64,000 nucleotides of DNA from Halobacillus faecis (GCF_007991335.1 NZ_BJYD01000004.1:124001-188000); one strand, 5' to 3'. Shown: positions 26,326-34,454, counted from the stretch's first letter. Program-made: numbers and translations. The notes: generated from the letters alone by a model not told the origin.

Positions 26326-27021
26326 ATGAAAGAAAACAAAAAAATCAATCCACACCCTTATATCGAGAGGTACGATCTTGAGCGGATCTTTCCCGAAGAA
26401 TTCATTCCAAAGGTCACCGTGTACACGTTCACGAAAGGTGACGTTTTATTTGCTCCAGGTGAAACGTTATACGATATGTATTTGCTCGTTGAGGGGAAGA
26501 TTAAAATTTTCACCCTGACACCGGAAGGGAAGTCTCTCATCAACCGTTTCAAACGGCCGCTCGGAGTGGTCGGGGATGTGGAATATGTCAAAGGGAATTC
26601 GGTCATCAATTCTGTCGAGGCTGTATCTGATGGCGTGATGCTAGTTGCATCCTTTGAAGACTTGAAGGTTCTTGAAAGGAATCATCCGCCATTCATTCGT
26701 TTTTTACTGGAGACGGTGGCGCACAAGTTTTATTCTGAATCCCAGGCGTCGAGCCTGCATATGCTCTATCCTGTCGAAGTGCGGCTGGCCAGTTATTTCT
26801 TATCGATCTCCTCCGATGGGGAAGGGACCCTTTTTCATCAGGAGATGCGAACGGCGAATCTCACAGAGCTTGCGGAATGGGTGGGGACGAGTTACCGCCA
26901 TCTAAACAGAGTGCTGAAAAAAATGGTATCTGATGAGATTATCGAACGGGCGAATGGGTCGATTAAGATTAAAGATTTGGAGAAACTCCGGGACCTTGCG
27001 AACGGAAACATCTATGAATAA
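26326..27021 (+). CDS. Crp/Fnr family transcriptional regulator
   Basis: 231 residues. Cyclic-nucleotide-binding beta roll at about residues 20-130 (FTKGDVLFAPGETLYDMYLL, GKIKIFTLTPEGKSL), a long dimerisation helix, and a C-terminal winged helix (NLTELAEWVGTSYRHLNRVL). No cysteine cluster, so it is not an iron-sulfur FNR; similar to YeiL-type proteins. ATG 26326 follows AAAAAGGAG. It sits between two ydcZ genes, suggesting it controls them, perhaps through the palindrome at 25817. Confidence 0.92.
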   Translation: MKENKKINPHPYIERYDLERIFPEEFIPKVTVYTFTKGDVLFAPGETLYDMYLLVEGKIKIFTLTPEGKSLINRFKRPLGVVGDVEYVKGNSVINSVEAVSDGVMLVASFEDLKVLERNHPPFIRFLLETVAHKFYSESQASSLHMLYPVEVRLASYFLSISSDGEGTLFHQEMRTANLTELAEWVGTSYRHLNRVLKKMVSDEIIERANGSIKIKDLEKLRDLANGNIYE

Positions 27022-27032
27022 GGAGGGATACA

Positions 27033-27509
27033 ATGCTAGGCGTATTATTTTCAGTCGTGGCCGGCATTTTGATCAGTATGCAAAATGTCTTCAATGCACG
27101 TGTCAGTGAAAAAACAGGAGCATGGGCGACGACATCACTCGTGCTCGGCTTAGGGCTTGTCTGTTCACTGCCCGTCTTTTATGCTATGGAACAGAGAAGC
27201 TTGTTTGAATTCGGAGACGTAAACAAAATCTTTTTGTTCAGTGGTGTTTTCGGAGTAGGGATCGTATTCTGTCTCATGCGCGGGGTTACCCTGATCGGGC
27301 CCGCCTATGCGATTTCCATCGCGCTTATATCACAAATTGTCATCGCTTTTGTGATCAATACGGGAGGATGGTTCGGCTTCGATGCCTCCCCTCTTTCTGT
27401 GACGAAGCTCGTGGGCATTGCTCTGTTAATCGGTGGGGTGCTTGTGTACAAATTGGAAAAACCGCCTGTGGAAGAAGAACAAGAGGAAGTGGAACGATTG
27501 AGAGCGTGA
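27033..27509 (+). CDS. DMT-type small transporter, YdcZ/DUF606 family (second copy)
   Basis: 158 residues, five hydrophobic helices, paralogous to the protein at 25884: FSVVAGILISMQNVFNARVS and IGPAYAISIALISQIVIAFV align directly. It ends with an acidic tail (EKPPVEEEQEEVE) absent from the first copy, hinting at asymmetric partners. It starts eleven bases after crp with GGAGGG. Substrate unknown. Confidence 0.88.
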   Translation: MLGVLFSVVAGILISMQNVFNARVSEKTGAWATTSLVLGLGLVCSLPVFYAMEQRSLFEFGDVNKIFLFSGVFGVGIVFCLMRGVTLIGPAYAISIALISQIVIAFVINTGGWFGFDASPLSVTKLVGIALLIGGVLVYKLEKPPVEEEQEEVERLRA

Positions 27510-27538
27510 CCTCACTTAGAGGATCACGCTCTTTTTTT
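27501..27538 (+). terminator. Terminator of the ydcZ-crp-ydcZ operon
   Basis: AGAGCGTGA/TCACGCTCT stem followed by seven T; the left arm overlaps the last codons. Confidence 0.92.
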
Positions 27539-27540
27539 AG

Positions 27541-28431
27541 TTACATATTCTCCATCAGTTTCTTGGCAATTCGTTCATAATCATCCCGGTCGATGCCAGG
27601 TGCGAATTCTTCCGGCAGGTCATCGAGGTCAGGAATCGGGGCTCCTTTTGGTGTTCCTTGGATGACTTGCAGCGGCTGGCCGTTTTCGGGGTTCGTCCCT
27701 TTCCAGATCTTCTTGATTTCCTGGTAGTCATAATCGCTCCATGTGTAGAGAATGTTATCCAACCCCTGGTCGAGATAAGGGCGGGCATAATCGAACTTAG
27801 AGTTGTCGAGGTCAGGAACAGGAAGCATTTTTTTCACATCAACCCCTGTAGCGATCTCCAATGCTTTCGCATAAGCAAGGGCATGCGTGCCCCCTCGAAC
27901 AAGTAAGTAGCCGATCATTTCACGTGCCGTGGGGTGATCGGTCATTTCATAGACCCGCATCTTATGTGTTCGTGCACCGAGTTCGAGAAAGAAGTTGTGT
28001 AAAAGGTCCAGCACCAGGTTGCCACTGGAAAAAACGTTGTCGCCCGTCCAGGCACGTCCCATGGAATCGCCGGGTAGCGCCGTTTGGGCTGTGGCGATGA
28101 ATTGATAGGAATTCCTTTTGTTCAACCCATTTTGGAGGGGGGCGATATTGGGATCCCCGGTAAAAGTCACTCCGCGGGTGAGAAGGTTGATCGAATTGTT
28201 TACGAGTTCGACATGCCCGAACTCTTCTGCTGTAATACTTGCTACTAGATCGTAGAATGGACGGTGTTTTTTCTTTTGGCGAAAAGCGAAGGACTGAAAC
28301 ATGTAATTATTCAACGTAGACATTTCTCCGAACTTTCCACCTAAAAGTTCTTGAACGGCAGCAGCGGCATTCGCGTCGCCGTGTTCAGGAATCGTCAGAG
28401 CAATCTGCATCCGGTCGAGTCGCTTAAACAT
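27541..28431 (-). CDS. Manganese catalase
   Basis: 296 residues, ferritin-like dimanganese enzyme that breaks down H2O2. The N-terminal GGKFGEMSTLNNYMFQSF, EEFGHVELV (Glu/His ligands) and second pair ELGARTHKMRVYEM and GTHALAYAKAL are all present. Bacilli carry related proteins in spore coats (CotJC, YdbD, YjqC). It is preceded 12 bases earlier by a DUF2642 gene, so the pair is likely cotranscribed, and AAAGGAGG serves as ribosome site. Confidence 0.95.
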   Translation of the reverse strand: MFKRLDRMQIALTIPEHGDANAAAAVQELLGGKFGEMSTLNNYMFQSFAFRQKKKHRPFYDLVASITAEEFGHVELVNNSINLLTRGVTFTGDPNIAPLQNGLNKRNSYQFIATAQTALPGDSMGRAWTGDNVFSSGNLVLDLLHNFFLELGARTHKMRVYEMTDHPTAREMIGYLLVRGGTHALAYAKALEIATGVDVKKMLPVPDLDNSKFDYARPYLDQGLDNILYTWSDYDYQEIKKIWKGTNPENGQPLQVIQGTPKGAPIPDLDDLPEEFAPGIDRDDYERIAKKLMENM

Positions 28432-28443
28432 GACATCCTCCTT

Positions 28444-28671
28444 TTACTTGTATCGTTGATCAGGAAACACCCAGACGATCTGCTGGGTCCGTACGAAAAA
28501 TGGCGTCCCACTCACCTCGACGACGATATGATCCGGCATGACTGTCTTCAACCCGCCGCGTACAGACCCTTGTGTCGTCTGGACGACGACAGGTGCGCCT
28601 TGAATGGACAAAAGCGTCTGGTACACATAGGGATCGATAGCGGAATTCATGGACACGTTTTGAGAATTCAT
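28444..28671 (-). CDS. DUF2642 family small protein, spore-coat-like
   Basis: 75 residues from ATG 28671 (AAGGGAG upstream on the minus strand); a frame extended to 28701 has no site. Pattern IDPYVYQTLLSIQGAPVVVQ, RGGLKTVMPDHIVVEV and FFVRTQQIVWVFP is a compact beta domain shared with YuzF and coat proteins such as CotG-locus DUF2642 members. Its coupling to manganese catalase suggests a sporulation-stage or envelope oxidative-protection role, inferred from context only. Confidence 0.8.
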   Translation of the reverse strand: MNSQNVSMNSAIDPYVYQTLLSIQGAPVVVQTTQGSVRGGLKTVMPDHIVVEVSGTPFFVRTQQIVWVFPDQRYK

Positions 28672-28794
28672 TCGTTCTGCTCCCTTCACAGGTAGTCTCA
28701 CTTAATGATGTATATGTACAAACCTCCTTTTTAGGCATCCTGGGCTGGAAAAAAGAGGCGGAGGTTTGTGTTTTCACCCTTTGGCTTTTGATAT

Positions 28795-28899
28795 ATTAGC
28801 GAGTTTCCAGGTTTTATTAGCAGGTTCTTGATTTTTATTAGCAGCTTTCCCACTTTTATTAGCGACTTCACTGATTATATTAGCAACTGGGCGATATGG
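28795..28899. repeat. Five tandem units with ATTAGC at exact 21-base spacing
   Basis: ATTAGC begins at 28795, 28816, 28837, 28858 and 28879, each exactly 21 bases from the last. Most units continue with a purine-rich dinucleotide and T-rich tail (for example ATTAGCAGCTTTCCCACTTT), but the tails vary. The array lies between the end of sqhC and the start region of the DUF2642/Mn-catalase unit. Two helical turns per unit would place all motifs on one DNA face. Confidence 0.85.
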
Positions 28900-28909
28900 T
28901 GATGATCTT

Positions 28910-30751
28910 CTATGAGCTCAGCGATAAGTATTTCTTCAGCACAAGGAGAGGCCAAATGTAGTTGTAGCTGTGATAGTAGATGTAAAAGTTTCCTGGAAGC
29001 CCTGCACCTGTCGGGTATTCGTTTGTCCAATCTTTCGTCTCCAGTTTTCGAAGCAAACAGGCGATGCCTTTTTCAATGCTCGGCGTCCGTTTTTCATGCA
29101 CCATCATCAAGGCATCCAGCGCCCAGGAGGTTTGCGAAAGGGTGCTCTCTCCTAAAGGAATGTAGGTCTTCTCTTGATCACTTTTACACGATTCTCCCCA
29201 TCCACCGTCTTCATTCTGAATGCTCTCAATAAATCGGACGCCTTTTTTGATGAAACGGTCATCCTTGCTTACTCCTACGGCCCGCATACCCGTGAGGGCG
29301 GCCCAGGTTCCGTAAATGTAGGTGATGCCCCAGCGTCCATACCAGGATCCATCGGTTTTCTGATGAGAGCGCAGCCAGCTCAAAGCTTTTTGAATACGAG
29401 GATCCGTCAAAGGGAAACGTGCATCGGTACCGAGGAATTCGAGGGTCCGGCCCGTCAAGTCCGCTGTGGAAGGGTCGATGCTTGCCGATTCCGCCCCATC
29501 CATGGGAACAAACGTCATGAGAGGGTTCGTTTTCCCTCTCTCGAAGGCAGGCCACCCTCCGTCTACATTCTGCATCGCGAGCACCCACTTCAAGCCCCTT
29601 GTGTAATGGCTTTGGAGAGAGGGGTCTTTTCGCAGGGCCCGTAAAGCAGCGGTCGTATCATCGACGTCGGGGTGAATACTGTTGCTTTTGGAAAATCCCC
29701 ATCCCCCTGGTTCTGTATGGCTGGTCGTTACCATCCAGTCTCCGAATTTGGTCTGTTGGTGTTTCAAGAGAAATTGTTCGGCTTCATGTAGAGGGACATC
29801 CGATGCGGGACGCACTTGAAGGGCATGACTCAACAGTGCCGTATCCCATAGATCGGAAGGTGAGTTTTGGATATGGAGGCCACGTCCTGTAGAACAGGCA
29901 TGCCGGATCAGCCCCTGGATGGCTTTTTTGATGATGGGATCGTGTTTTTGATACCCACAGCTCACTAGGGCATAAATCATATAAAAAGTGGAAGTGAAAT
30001 AGCTGTATAAGGTTCCATCCTTCTCGATCCGCTGCAGCATGTAGGTAAGCAGACGCTGCCTTGAGAGCAGATAGAGTTTGTGAGGGAGGCCGGTCAGGGA
30101 TTTGACCGCTTCCTGGACACTTGTCAATAAGGACCGGCTTTCCTCAGGGATCAGCTCTTGATCTTCTCGAATGAAACAGTCACTCATATCGGAAATGCTT
30201 TTGTTTTTCATTACGAAAGGTTGATCGGATAAGAGAAGGAGCGGTGCCATGTGCACACGGGCGTAACTACTGAAATCAAAAAAAGATATGGGAGAGGAAG
30301 GGGGCAGCAATATGACGTGAACAGGCAAGTGGAAAAGATTCGGCCATGGATACTGTCCGTGGATAGCCAATGTGATCTTGGTTAGAGAATGTGCACGATT
30401 CAGCCCGCCGTGCTTTCTTATGAATGTTTTGGCTTTCTGGATCGGGAGGTCGTCATTTGAATAGTATCCAGCATAAAGAAGGGCAAACACCGCTTCGATC
30501 GTTGCAGAAAGGTCTCCTTCATCGTCGGCGTAGAGTTTCCAGTACCCCTGTTCGTTTTGAAGAGAAGAGAGCCGCTCACACAACTGGTTGGTCAGCTCTT
30601 TTTCCTTTGTAAAAGCTTGAAGCAAAAGAATCATCCTAGTATCGGTGATCAAACTGTTTTCAAAACAAAAATGAAAACGCCCGTCAACAGTCTGGTGTGC
30701 GTGAATCTCAGCTGTCAGTTGGGCTATGGCTTCATTAACCCTTTCGTTCAC
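28910..30751 (-). CDS. sqhC: Squalene-hopene/sporulenol cyclase family terpene cyclase
   Basis: 613 residues, normal for class II triterpene cyclases. The protonating motif DVDDTTA is at residues 362-368, and QW repeats follow (QNVDGGWPAFERGK, QKTDGSWYGRWG, QNEDGGWGE). In Bacillus subtilis the homologue cyclises tetraprenyl-beta-curcumene to sporulenol in spores; in others the product is hopene. The start is GTG 30751 with AAGGTG upstream. No squalene-synthesis gene adjoins, so substrate supply is elsewhere. Confidence 0.92.
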   Translation of the reverse strand: MNERVNEAIAQLTAEIHAHQTVDGRFHFCFENSLITDTRMILLLQAFTKEKELTNQLCERLSSLQNEQGYWKLYADDEGDLSATIEAVFALLYAGYYSNDDLPIQKAKTFIRKHGGLNRAHSLTKITLAIHGQYPWPNLFHLPVHVILLPPSSPISFFDFSSYARVHMAPLLLLSDQPFVMKNKSISDMSDCFIREDQELIPEESRSLLTSVQEAVKSLTGLPHKLYLLSRQRLLTYMLQRIEKDGTLYSYFTSTFYMIYALVSCGYQKHDPIIKKAIQGLIRHACSTGRGLHIQNSPSDLWDTALLSHALQVRPASDVPLHEAEQFLLKHQQTKFGDWMVTTSHTEPGGWGFSKSNSIHPDVDDTTAALRALRKDPSLQSHYTRGLKWVLAMQNVDGGWPAFERGKTNPLMTFVPMDGAESASIDPSTADLTGRTLEFLGTDARFPLTDPRIQKALSWLRSHQKTDGSWYGRWGITYIYGTWAALTGMRAVGVSKDDRFIKKGVRFIESIQNEDGGWGESCKSDQEKTYIPLGESTLSQTSWALDALMMVHEKRTPSIEKGIACLLRKLETKDWTNEYPTGAGLPGNFYIYYHSYNYIWPLLVLKKYLSLSS

Positions 30752-30829
30752 AATGATTCACCTTCTTTTCATTCATCCTACTTTTTTTATATGAAGCGGC
30801 TGCTTCATTCAGAAGAAGCTCTTTTCGCA

Positions 30830-30862
30830 TAAAAAACGAGCTTCCAAGATAGAAGCTCGCTT
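30830..30862 (-). terminator. Terminator of the peroxiredoxin-like gene
   Basis: CGAGCTTC/GAAGCTCG stem (30837-30844 with 30852-30859), followed on the minus strand by six T. Confidence 0.85.
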
Positions 30863-30866
30863 TCCA

Positions 30867-31367
30867 TTATTTTATATTCTCTCTGATATACTTAATGATT
30901 TTTCTGATTTCATCAGGGTGTGGTCGGCCGAATGGACTTGTTTGTCGCTGCTGATAAAGGACGCGCCCTTGTTCGTCGGTCAAAAAGTAAGCAGGTTCCC
31001 CGTGCGTTCCGTGGTCCTCATAAGGAGCATGCTCATCATGATAATGAACATGGTAGTTGGAAAGGAACTCCAGGTTCTCATCCATCAAGACCGGGAAAGT
31101 GAAGTCATGCTCACTCACCATTTTTTCTAAACTGTCCTTGCTTTCGTGAGTAATCGCGGCGAATTTGATGTCGTGTTCCTCAAAGTAACTCAACGTGTTT
31201 TGGAATTCATCCAGCTCACTCATGCAGACAGGGCACCACGAACCGCGGAAGTACACGAATAAGTACCAGTGGTTATTTCCTTTGAGGTCTTCGGAAAAAT
31301 GAAACTCTTCTCCCTGTACAGAAGACAGTTTAAAGTCAGGCGCATGTTGATTTAATTTAAAGCTCAT
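30867..31367 (-). CDS. Peroxiredoxin-like / AhpC-TSA family thiol protein
   Basis: 166 residues. Thioredoxin fold with FVYFRGSWCPVCMSEL: a CxxC in place of the single peroxidatic Cys, as in peroxiredoxin-like (Bcp/ResA-intermediate) proteins. Later YHVHYHDEHAPYEDHGTHGE is an unusual histidine-rich stretch that could bind metal. ATG 31367 follows AAAAGGGAG; the longer frame to 31505 is not supported. Likely a cytosolic peroxidase or thiol oxidoreductase. Confidence 0.85.
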   Translation of the reverse strand: MSFKLNQHAPDFKLSSVQGEEFHFSEDLKGNNHWYLFVYFRGSWCPVCMSELDEFQNTLSYFEEHDIKFAAITHESKDSLEKMVSEHDFTFPVLMDENLEFLSNYHVHYHDEHAPYEDHGTHGEPAYFLTDEQGRVLYQQRQTSPFGRPHPDEIRKIIKYIRENIK

Positions 31368-31603
31368 AAAATGACACTCCCTTTTCTTTTTTTTTATCGT
31401 CCATACATTCCCATACCCTTTTCTAGGCAAAAGTAATGATTTTTTCAACCATCCACTAATCTGGATGTGTTGATCCGATGAGGAACATTTCATTTGAGGA
31501 TTCACACGTGTGGGATCGAATGGGTTAGGTAGAGGGGTTGATCCGTCTTCAGGGGTAAGGCCTAGAGCTGTATAGGTTATTTAGAGAATGAATACCCATA
31601 TTT

Positions 31604-31612
31604 TGGTATAAT
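31604..31612 (+). promoter_or_regulatory. Extended -10 promoter
   Basis: TGGTATAAT (31604-31612) is a perfect extended -10 element, with GGGAGG a few bases on and GTG start at 31634; no clear -35. Confidence 0.65.
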
Positions 31613-31633
31613 GTAGTGGGAGGTGGTGACAAG

Positions 31634-32245
31634 GTGAAAGCAGTTCTTTGGATCATTGGAAGTATAGGGACAATCGTTGTAGCCATGATTTTACTTTTCA
31701 TTTATGAAATGACTCCAAATGCAAGTATGGAAACGAAGGCGAAAGACATAGGGGAGGATTACATACAAAAACATTTTGATGGGCAGGCGGAAGTTTATGA
31801 TGTGCTCTATGACAATATGGGGAACTTTGAGTTCGATTACGCTGCAAAAGTAACGCACAAGTTATCCGGGGTAGATTTTTTAATCTATGAAACGGCGGAT
31901 TCCCGTGTTTTGAAAGATACGTATGCGAGCAGTTATTATGAAAGTCAAATAGAGGGTGGTCTAGAGCCATTTGTCAAGAATATAGAAGGTGTGGTTTCTC
32001 ATATGGTTCATATCTCAGATGTTCCGGGAAAGTATCAGGGGACGGATGTGCTGCCGGAACTCAATGACTTGAATCTTGTTCCCAATATCATTATAGATTT
32101 GGAACGAGGGGCGAAGGCGGATGATCAAGAAACGATGGAAGATCTCTTCGTGTTTATGAAAGAAAAACTGCAGATTGAACATGGAGGTGGTCGCTTTGTG
32201 TACGATCCGTCTTCGGGAGATGAGATGCTCCAAATGGGTTATTAA
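31634..32245 (+). CDS. Membrane-anchored protein of unknown function
   Basis: 203 residues from GTG 31634 (GGGAGGTGGTGA upstream). One N-terminal membrane anchor (WIIGSIGTIVVAMILLFIY, residues 6-24) then an acidic extracytoplasmic domain. The middle reads YDVLYDNMGNFEFDYAAKV, the end GGGRFVYDPSSGDEML. No family recognised. It heads a run of short envelope genes extending to 33256. Confidence 0.65.
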   Translation: MKAVLWIIGSIGTIVVAMILLFIYEMTPNASMETKAKDIGEDYIQKHFDGQAEVYDVLYDNMGNFEFDYAAKVTHKLSGVDFLIYETADSRVLKDTYASSYYESQIEGGLEPFVKNIEGVVSHMVHISDVPGKYQGTDVLPELNDLNLVPNIIIDLERGAKADDQETMEDLFVFMKEKLQIEHGGGRFVYDPSSGDEMLQMGY

Positions 32246-32314
32246 GGATAGGGATGGAAGGAATTTTAAAGGTTATTCGTTTGCATACTTAGGAAAGCTG
32301 GATAGGAGGATGTT

Positions 32315-32740
32315 ATGAAAAAAGTGGTTTGGATTGTTTTCTTCATCATTTGTGCAGGGTGTCAGGCGACAGAAAATGAGGAGCCCGCTGTCCCTACGAA
32401 AACCGAGGAGTTTGAAGTTGGTTCCTACACAATGAGAGGAATCCCTGACAAAGTTGCGTTTATCGATGCCCCATGGATGGAAGGGGCGGTGCAGAAGTTC
32501 ATGTGGCATTTTTGGGGAAGCGAAGATGAACTGACAGGACCGTTCAAAGTCACAGGTACTCATATTAACACGGGTGAAACAGTAACCGTTTTTGAGGCCG
32601 CAGAGATTGCTGGCCCGGTGAATGGCGCAGATGCGTCTCTTCCATCAAATATGTCTTTACCTAAGAGTGGGGACTGGAAGTTGCAAACGAGTATGAATGG
32701 GGAACCGTTTGGGACGATCCTTGTAGAAGTGAAGGAATAA
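32315..32740 (+). CDS. DUF4871-type lipoprotein
   Basis: 141 residues. Signal peptide with lipobox ICAGC (Cys16). The mature domain begins about residue 40 with YTMRGIPDKVAFIDAPWM and KFMWHFWGSEDELTG, the pattern of DUF4871 lipoproteins of Bacilli, a family of unknown role with an immunoglobulin-like fold. ATG follows TAGGAGG. The next gene begins 13 bases later, suggesting one transcript. Confidence 0.8.
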   Translation: MKKVVWIVFFIICAGCQATENEEPAVPTKTEEFEVGSYTMRGIPDKVAFIDAPWMEGAVQKFMWHFWGSEDELTGPFKVTGTHINTGETVTVFEAAEIAGPVNGADASLPSNMSLPKSGDWKLQTSMNGEPFGTILVEVKE

Positions 32741-32753
32741 AGGAGGGGGCCAT

Positions 32754-32933
32754 GTGGAAACAGCAGCCATCGTAATCGTGATCGCTATCGCCGTTCTGCT
32801 GGATTATTTTTGGTTCGATTATGATCGTAAGCGTTGGGGATGGATGAAAAGTTGGACGCGCATTCAAAAAGGTTTATTCCTGGCGAGCTTCTTCGTAGCG
32901 GCCACGGTCATTTATATCGGCATGAGTCTTTAA
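32754..32933 (+). CDS. Small two-helix membrane protein
   Basis: 59 residues, GTG start at 32754 five bases after AGGAGGGGG. Two hydrophobic segments (AAIVIVIAIAVLLDYFWF and LFLASFFVAATVIYIGMSL) flank a basic, Trp-rich loop YDRKRWGWMKSWTRIQKG. ATG at 32752 is out of frame and closes quickly. Small proteins of this form are often omitted from annotations. Function unknown; neighbours are also small envelope proteins. Confidence 0.72.
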   Translation: METAAIVIVIAIAVLLDYFWFDYDRKRWGWMKSWTRIQKGLFLASFFVAATVIYIGMSL

Positions 32934-32956
32934 GGTTAATAGAAAGGTTTTTACTA

Positions 32957-33256
32957 ATGAGAATCTTATTAGAATTGTTACGGATCGTATTCCTATTCAT
33001 CTTCGGAGGTGCGCTGGTCTGGGTGATCCTTGGTCCGATCTACAACGTTCATCCTTCATCTGGAGGGTACCAATGGCTCGGCGCAATCGGCGTGTTTGGA
33101 TTCCTATTCGTCATGTATAGAAATCGCTGGCAGTTTTCCGGCTGGTACAAGGGAAAAAGAAAAAAGAAACTTTCCGGAAGGGTGACTAGAGTCATTTTGG
33201 CGGGGGCGGCGGTGCTTTTAGCATCTCCATGGGTAATCGCCGTCGTCGATTATTGA
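32957..33256 (+). CDS. Small membrane protein, three TM helices
   Basis: 99 residues from ATG 32957 (GAAAGG upstream). Hydrophobic segments at about 4-24, 38-52 and 77-97, with a strongly basic loop YKGKRKKKLSGRVTR on the cytoplasmic side. A longer frame overlapping the 59-residue gene is unlikely. No family recognised. Confidence 0.68.
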   Translation: MRILLELLRIVFLFIFGGALVWVILGPIYNVHPSSGGYQWLGAIGVFGFLFVMYRNRWQFSGWYKGKRKKKLSGRVTRVILAGAAVLLASPWVIAVVDY

Positions 33257-33269
33257 GGAGGGAAAAGGC

Positions 33270-33713
33270 ATGACAAGTAACCGAATGATTGAATTGCAGA
33301 CCACAGAGGAAATTCACGCAGCGTATCCTGTTATGAAGGAATTGAGGTCTCATTTAAGTGAAGAACAGTTTGTGGAATTGGTCGAAGAGGCCATGGATGT
33401 GGACCGCTATCATCTTTTTGCTCTATATGCGGGTGAAGAGATGGTTGCCGTTACAGGGTTCAAAGAAATGACGACCCTGTATTATGGCCGTTTCGTCTGG
33501 GTTTGTGATTTGGTGACATCTTCTCGTCATCGCTCGCAAGGGTATGGCGAGGAGCTGCTGTCTTTTGTTGAAGATTGGGCACAAGAACGCGGGCTGGGAA
33601 GTGTCGCTCTCTCTTCTGGAATCAGTCGTCTGATGGCCCACCGTTTTTATGAAGATAAAATGGATTATGAGCGGGTCAGTTATGTTTTCAAAAAGGCCTT
33701 CACGGAAGGTTAA
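33270..33713 (+). CDS. GNAT family N-acetyltransferase
   Basis: 147 residues. Strand pattern FALYAGEEMVAVTGFKE, WVCDLVTSSRHRSQGYGEEL (acetyl-CoA loop RSQGYG) and closing LMAHRFYEDKMDYERVSYVF are typical. GGAGGG lies upstream of ATG 33270. Adjacent genes give no substrate clue. Confidence 0.88.
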   Translation: MTSNRMIELQTTEEIHAAYPVMKELRSHLSEEQFVELVEEAMDVDRYHLFALYAGEEMVAVTGFKEMTTLYYGRFVWVCDLVTSSRHRSQGYGEELLSFVEDWAQERGLGSVALSSGISRLMAHRFYEDKMDYERVSYVFKKAFTEG

Positions 33714-33869
33714 GGCAGGTGCAGCTGGTGCTCATGGTCATCTGACTGCTTCTCCGTACACCTGTCATAAGCTGTATCAGGAGTGCCAATGGGAGAACGG
33801 ATCTCGTTTTTCCCTTGGCTACGTTCTGACTCTTGTTTCCCGGTTTGCTTTCATTTGGGCACGGGCGTT

Positions 33870-34232
33870 TCACCCTGTGCAAATCATCACGATATTTCCG
33901 TCAGGGTCCTGGATATTAAAAAAAGAAACATCGTCAAATCTCTGAATATCACTCTTGATGGTGTATCCAAGCTGCTCCACGAAGCGGTAGGAGGCATCGA
34001 TATCCTCCGTATGAAAATTGAATAAGGGATGAGACGATGGTGCAACGTGTTCCAAGCCAGCATCAAGAGTGACGCCCGTAGGAGTCGTCATTGGCAGATT
34101 GTAAACAGGAGGTTGGACATTTTCTTCAGAAAAAGGTTCCCCAATCAGCTCACTGTACCATCGAGCGGAGCGTTTGAGATCAGTGACAGGAATGAAAGTC
34201 GTATGAAGGCGGTTCACAATGGGACTTTTCAA
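33870..34232 (-). CDS. VOC family protein (glyoxalase/dioxygenase fold)
   Basis: 120 residues. TTFIPVTDLKRSARWYSELI, LFNFHTEDIDASYRFVEQLG and SFFNIQDPDGNIVMIC mark two VOC modules. Paralogue of the protein at 16920-17273. ATG with GGGAGGGAACG upstream on the minus strand. Metal ligands are only partly evident. Small-molecule binding or thiol-transferase roles are possible. Confidence 0.85.
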   Translation of the reverse strand: MKSPIVNRLHTTFIPVTDLKRSARWYSELIGEPFSEENVQPPVYNLPMTTPTGVTLDAGLEHVAPSSHPLFNFHTEDIDASYRFVEQLGYTIKSDIQRFDDVSFFNIQDPDGNIVMICTG

Positions 34233-34273
34233 ATCGTTCCCTCCTATAACTTTATATTTCTACCATAACATGA

Positions 34274-34408
34274 AAAGGTATCATTTCTCCGGTTTATGTC
34301 AAAGGCTTCTTAGAAGATGTTTACCTATGGAAGGGACTTGGAGTCGTGACATTTCAGGAAGCCTACCATTTGTGGAAGGGTCAGGTTCAACTTCCTTTGG
34401 AACGTTAG
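34274..34408 (+). pseudogene. Possible C-terminal gene remnant
   Basis: A stop-to-stop frame with protein-like composition, KGIISPVYVKGFLEDVYLWK then GLGVVTFQEAYHLWKGQV, ends in TAG 34406-34408 and has no start codon. I do not recognise the family. It could be the tail of a deleted gene or a chance frame. Confidence 0.3.
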
Positions 34409-34422
34409 GAAACGGTACGGAC

Positions 34423-34454
34423 TTGACTCTGTGGTGCACCCCACGGTTTACTGT
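34423..34454 (+). promoter_or_regulatory. MerR-type promoter with 20-base spacer and dyad
   Basis: -35 TTGACT (34423-34428) and -10 TACTGT (34449-34454) are 20 bases apart, longer than the normal 17, with the palindrome GGTGCACC centred in the spacer. This is the architecture remodelled by MerR proteins, and a merR gene starts 20 bases downstream. Confidence 0.7.

Noticed and set aside
28795-28899. Array resembling a CRISPR locus
   Set aside because: Only a six-base core is shared, units are 21 bases and there are no cas genes; periodic motif, not repeat-spacer.
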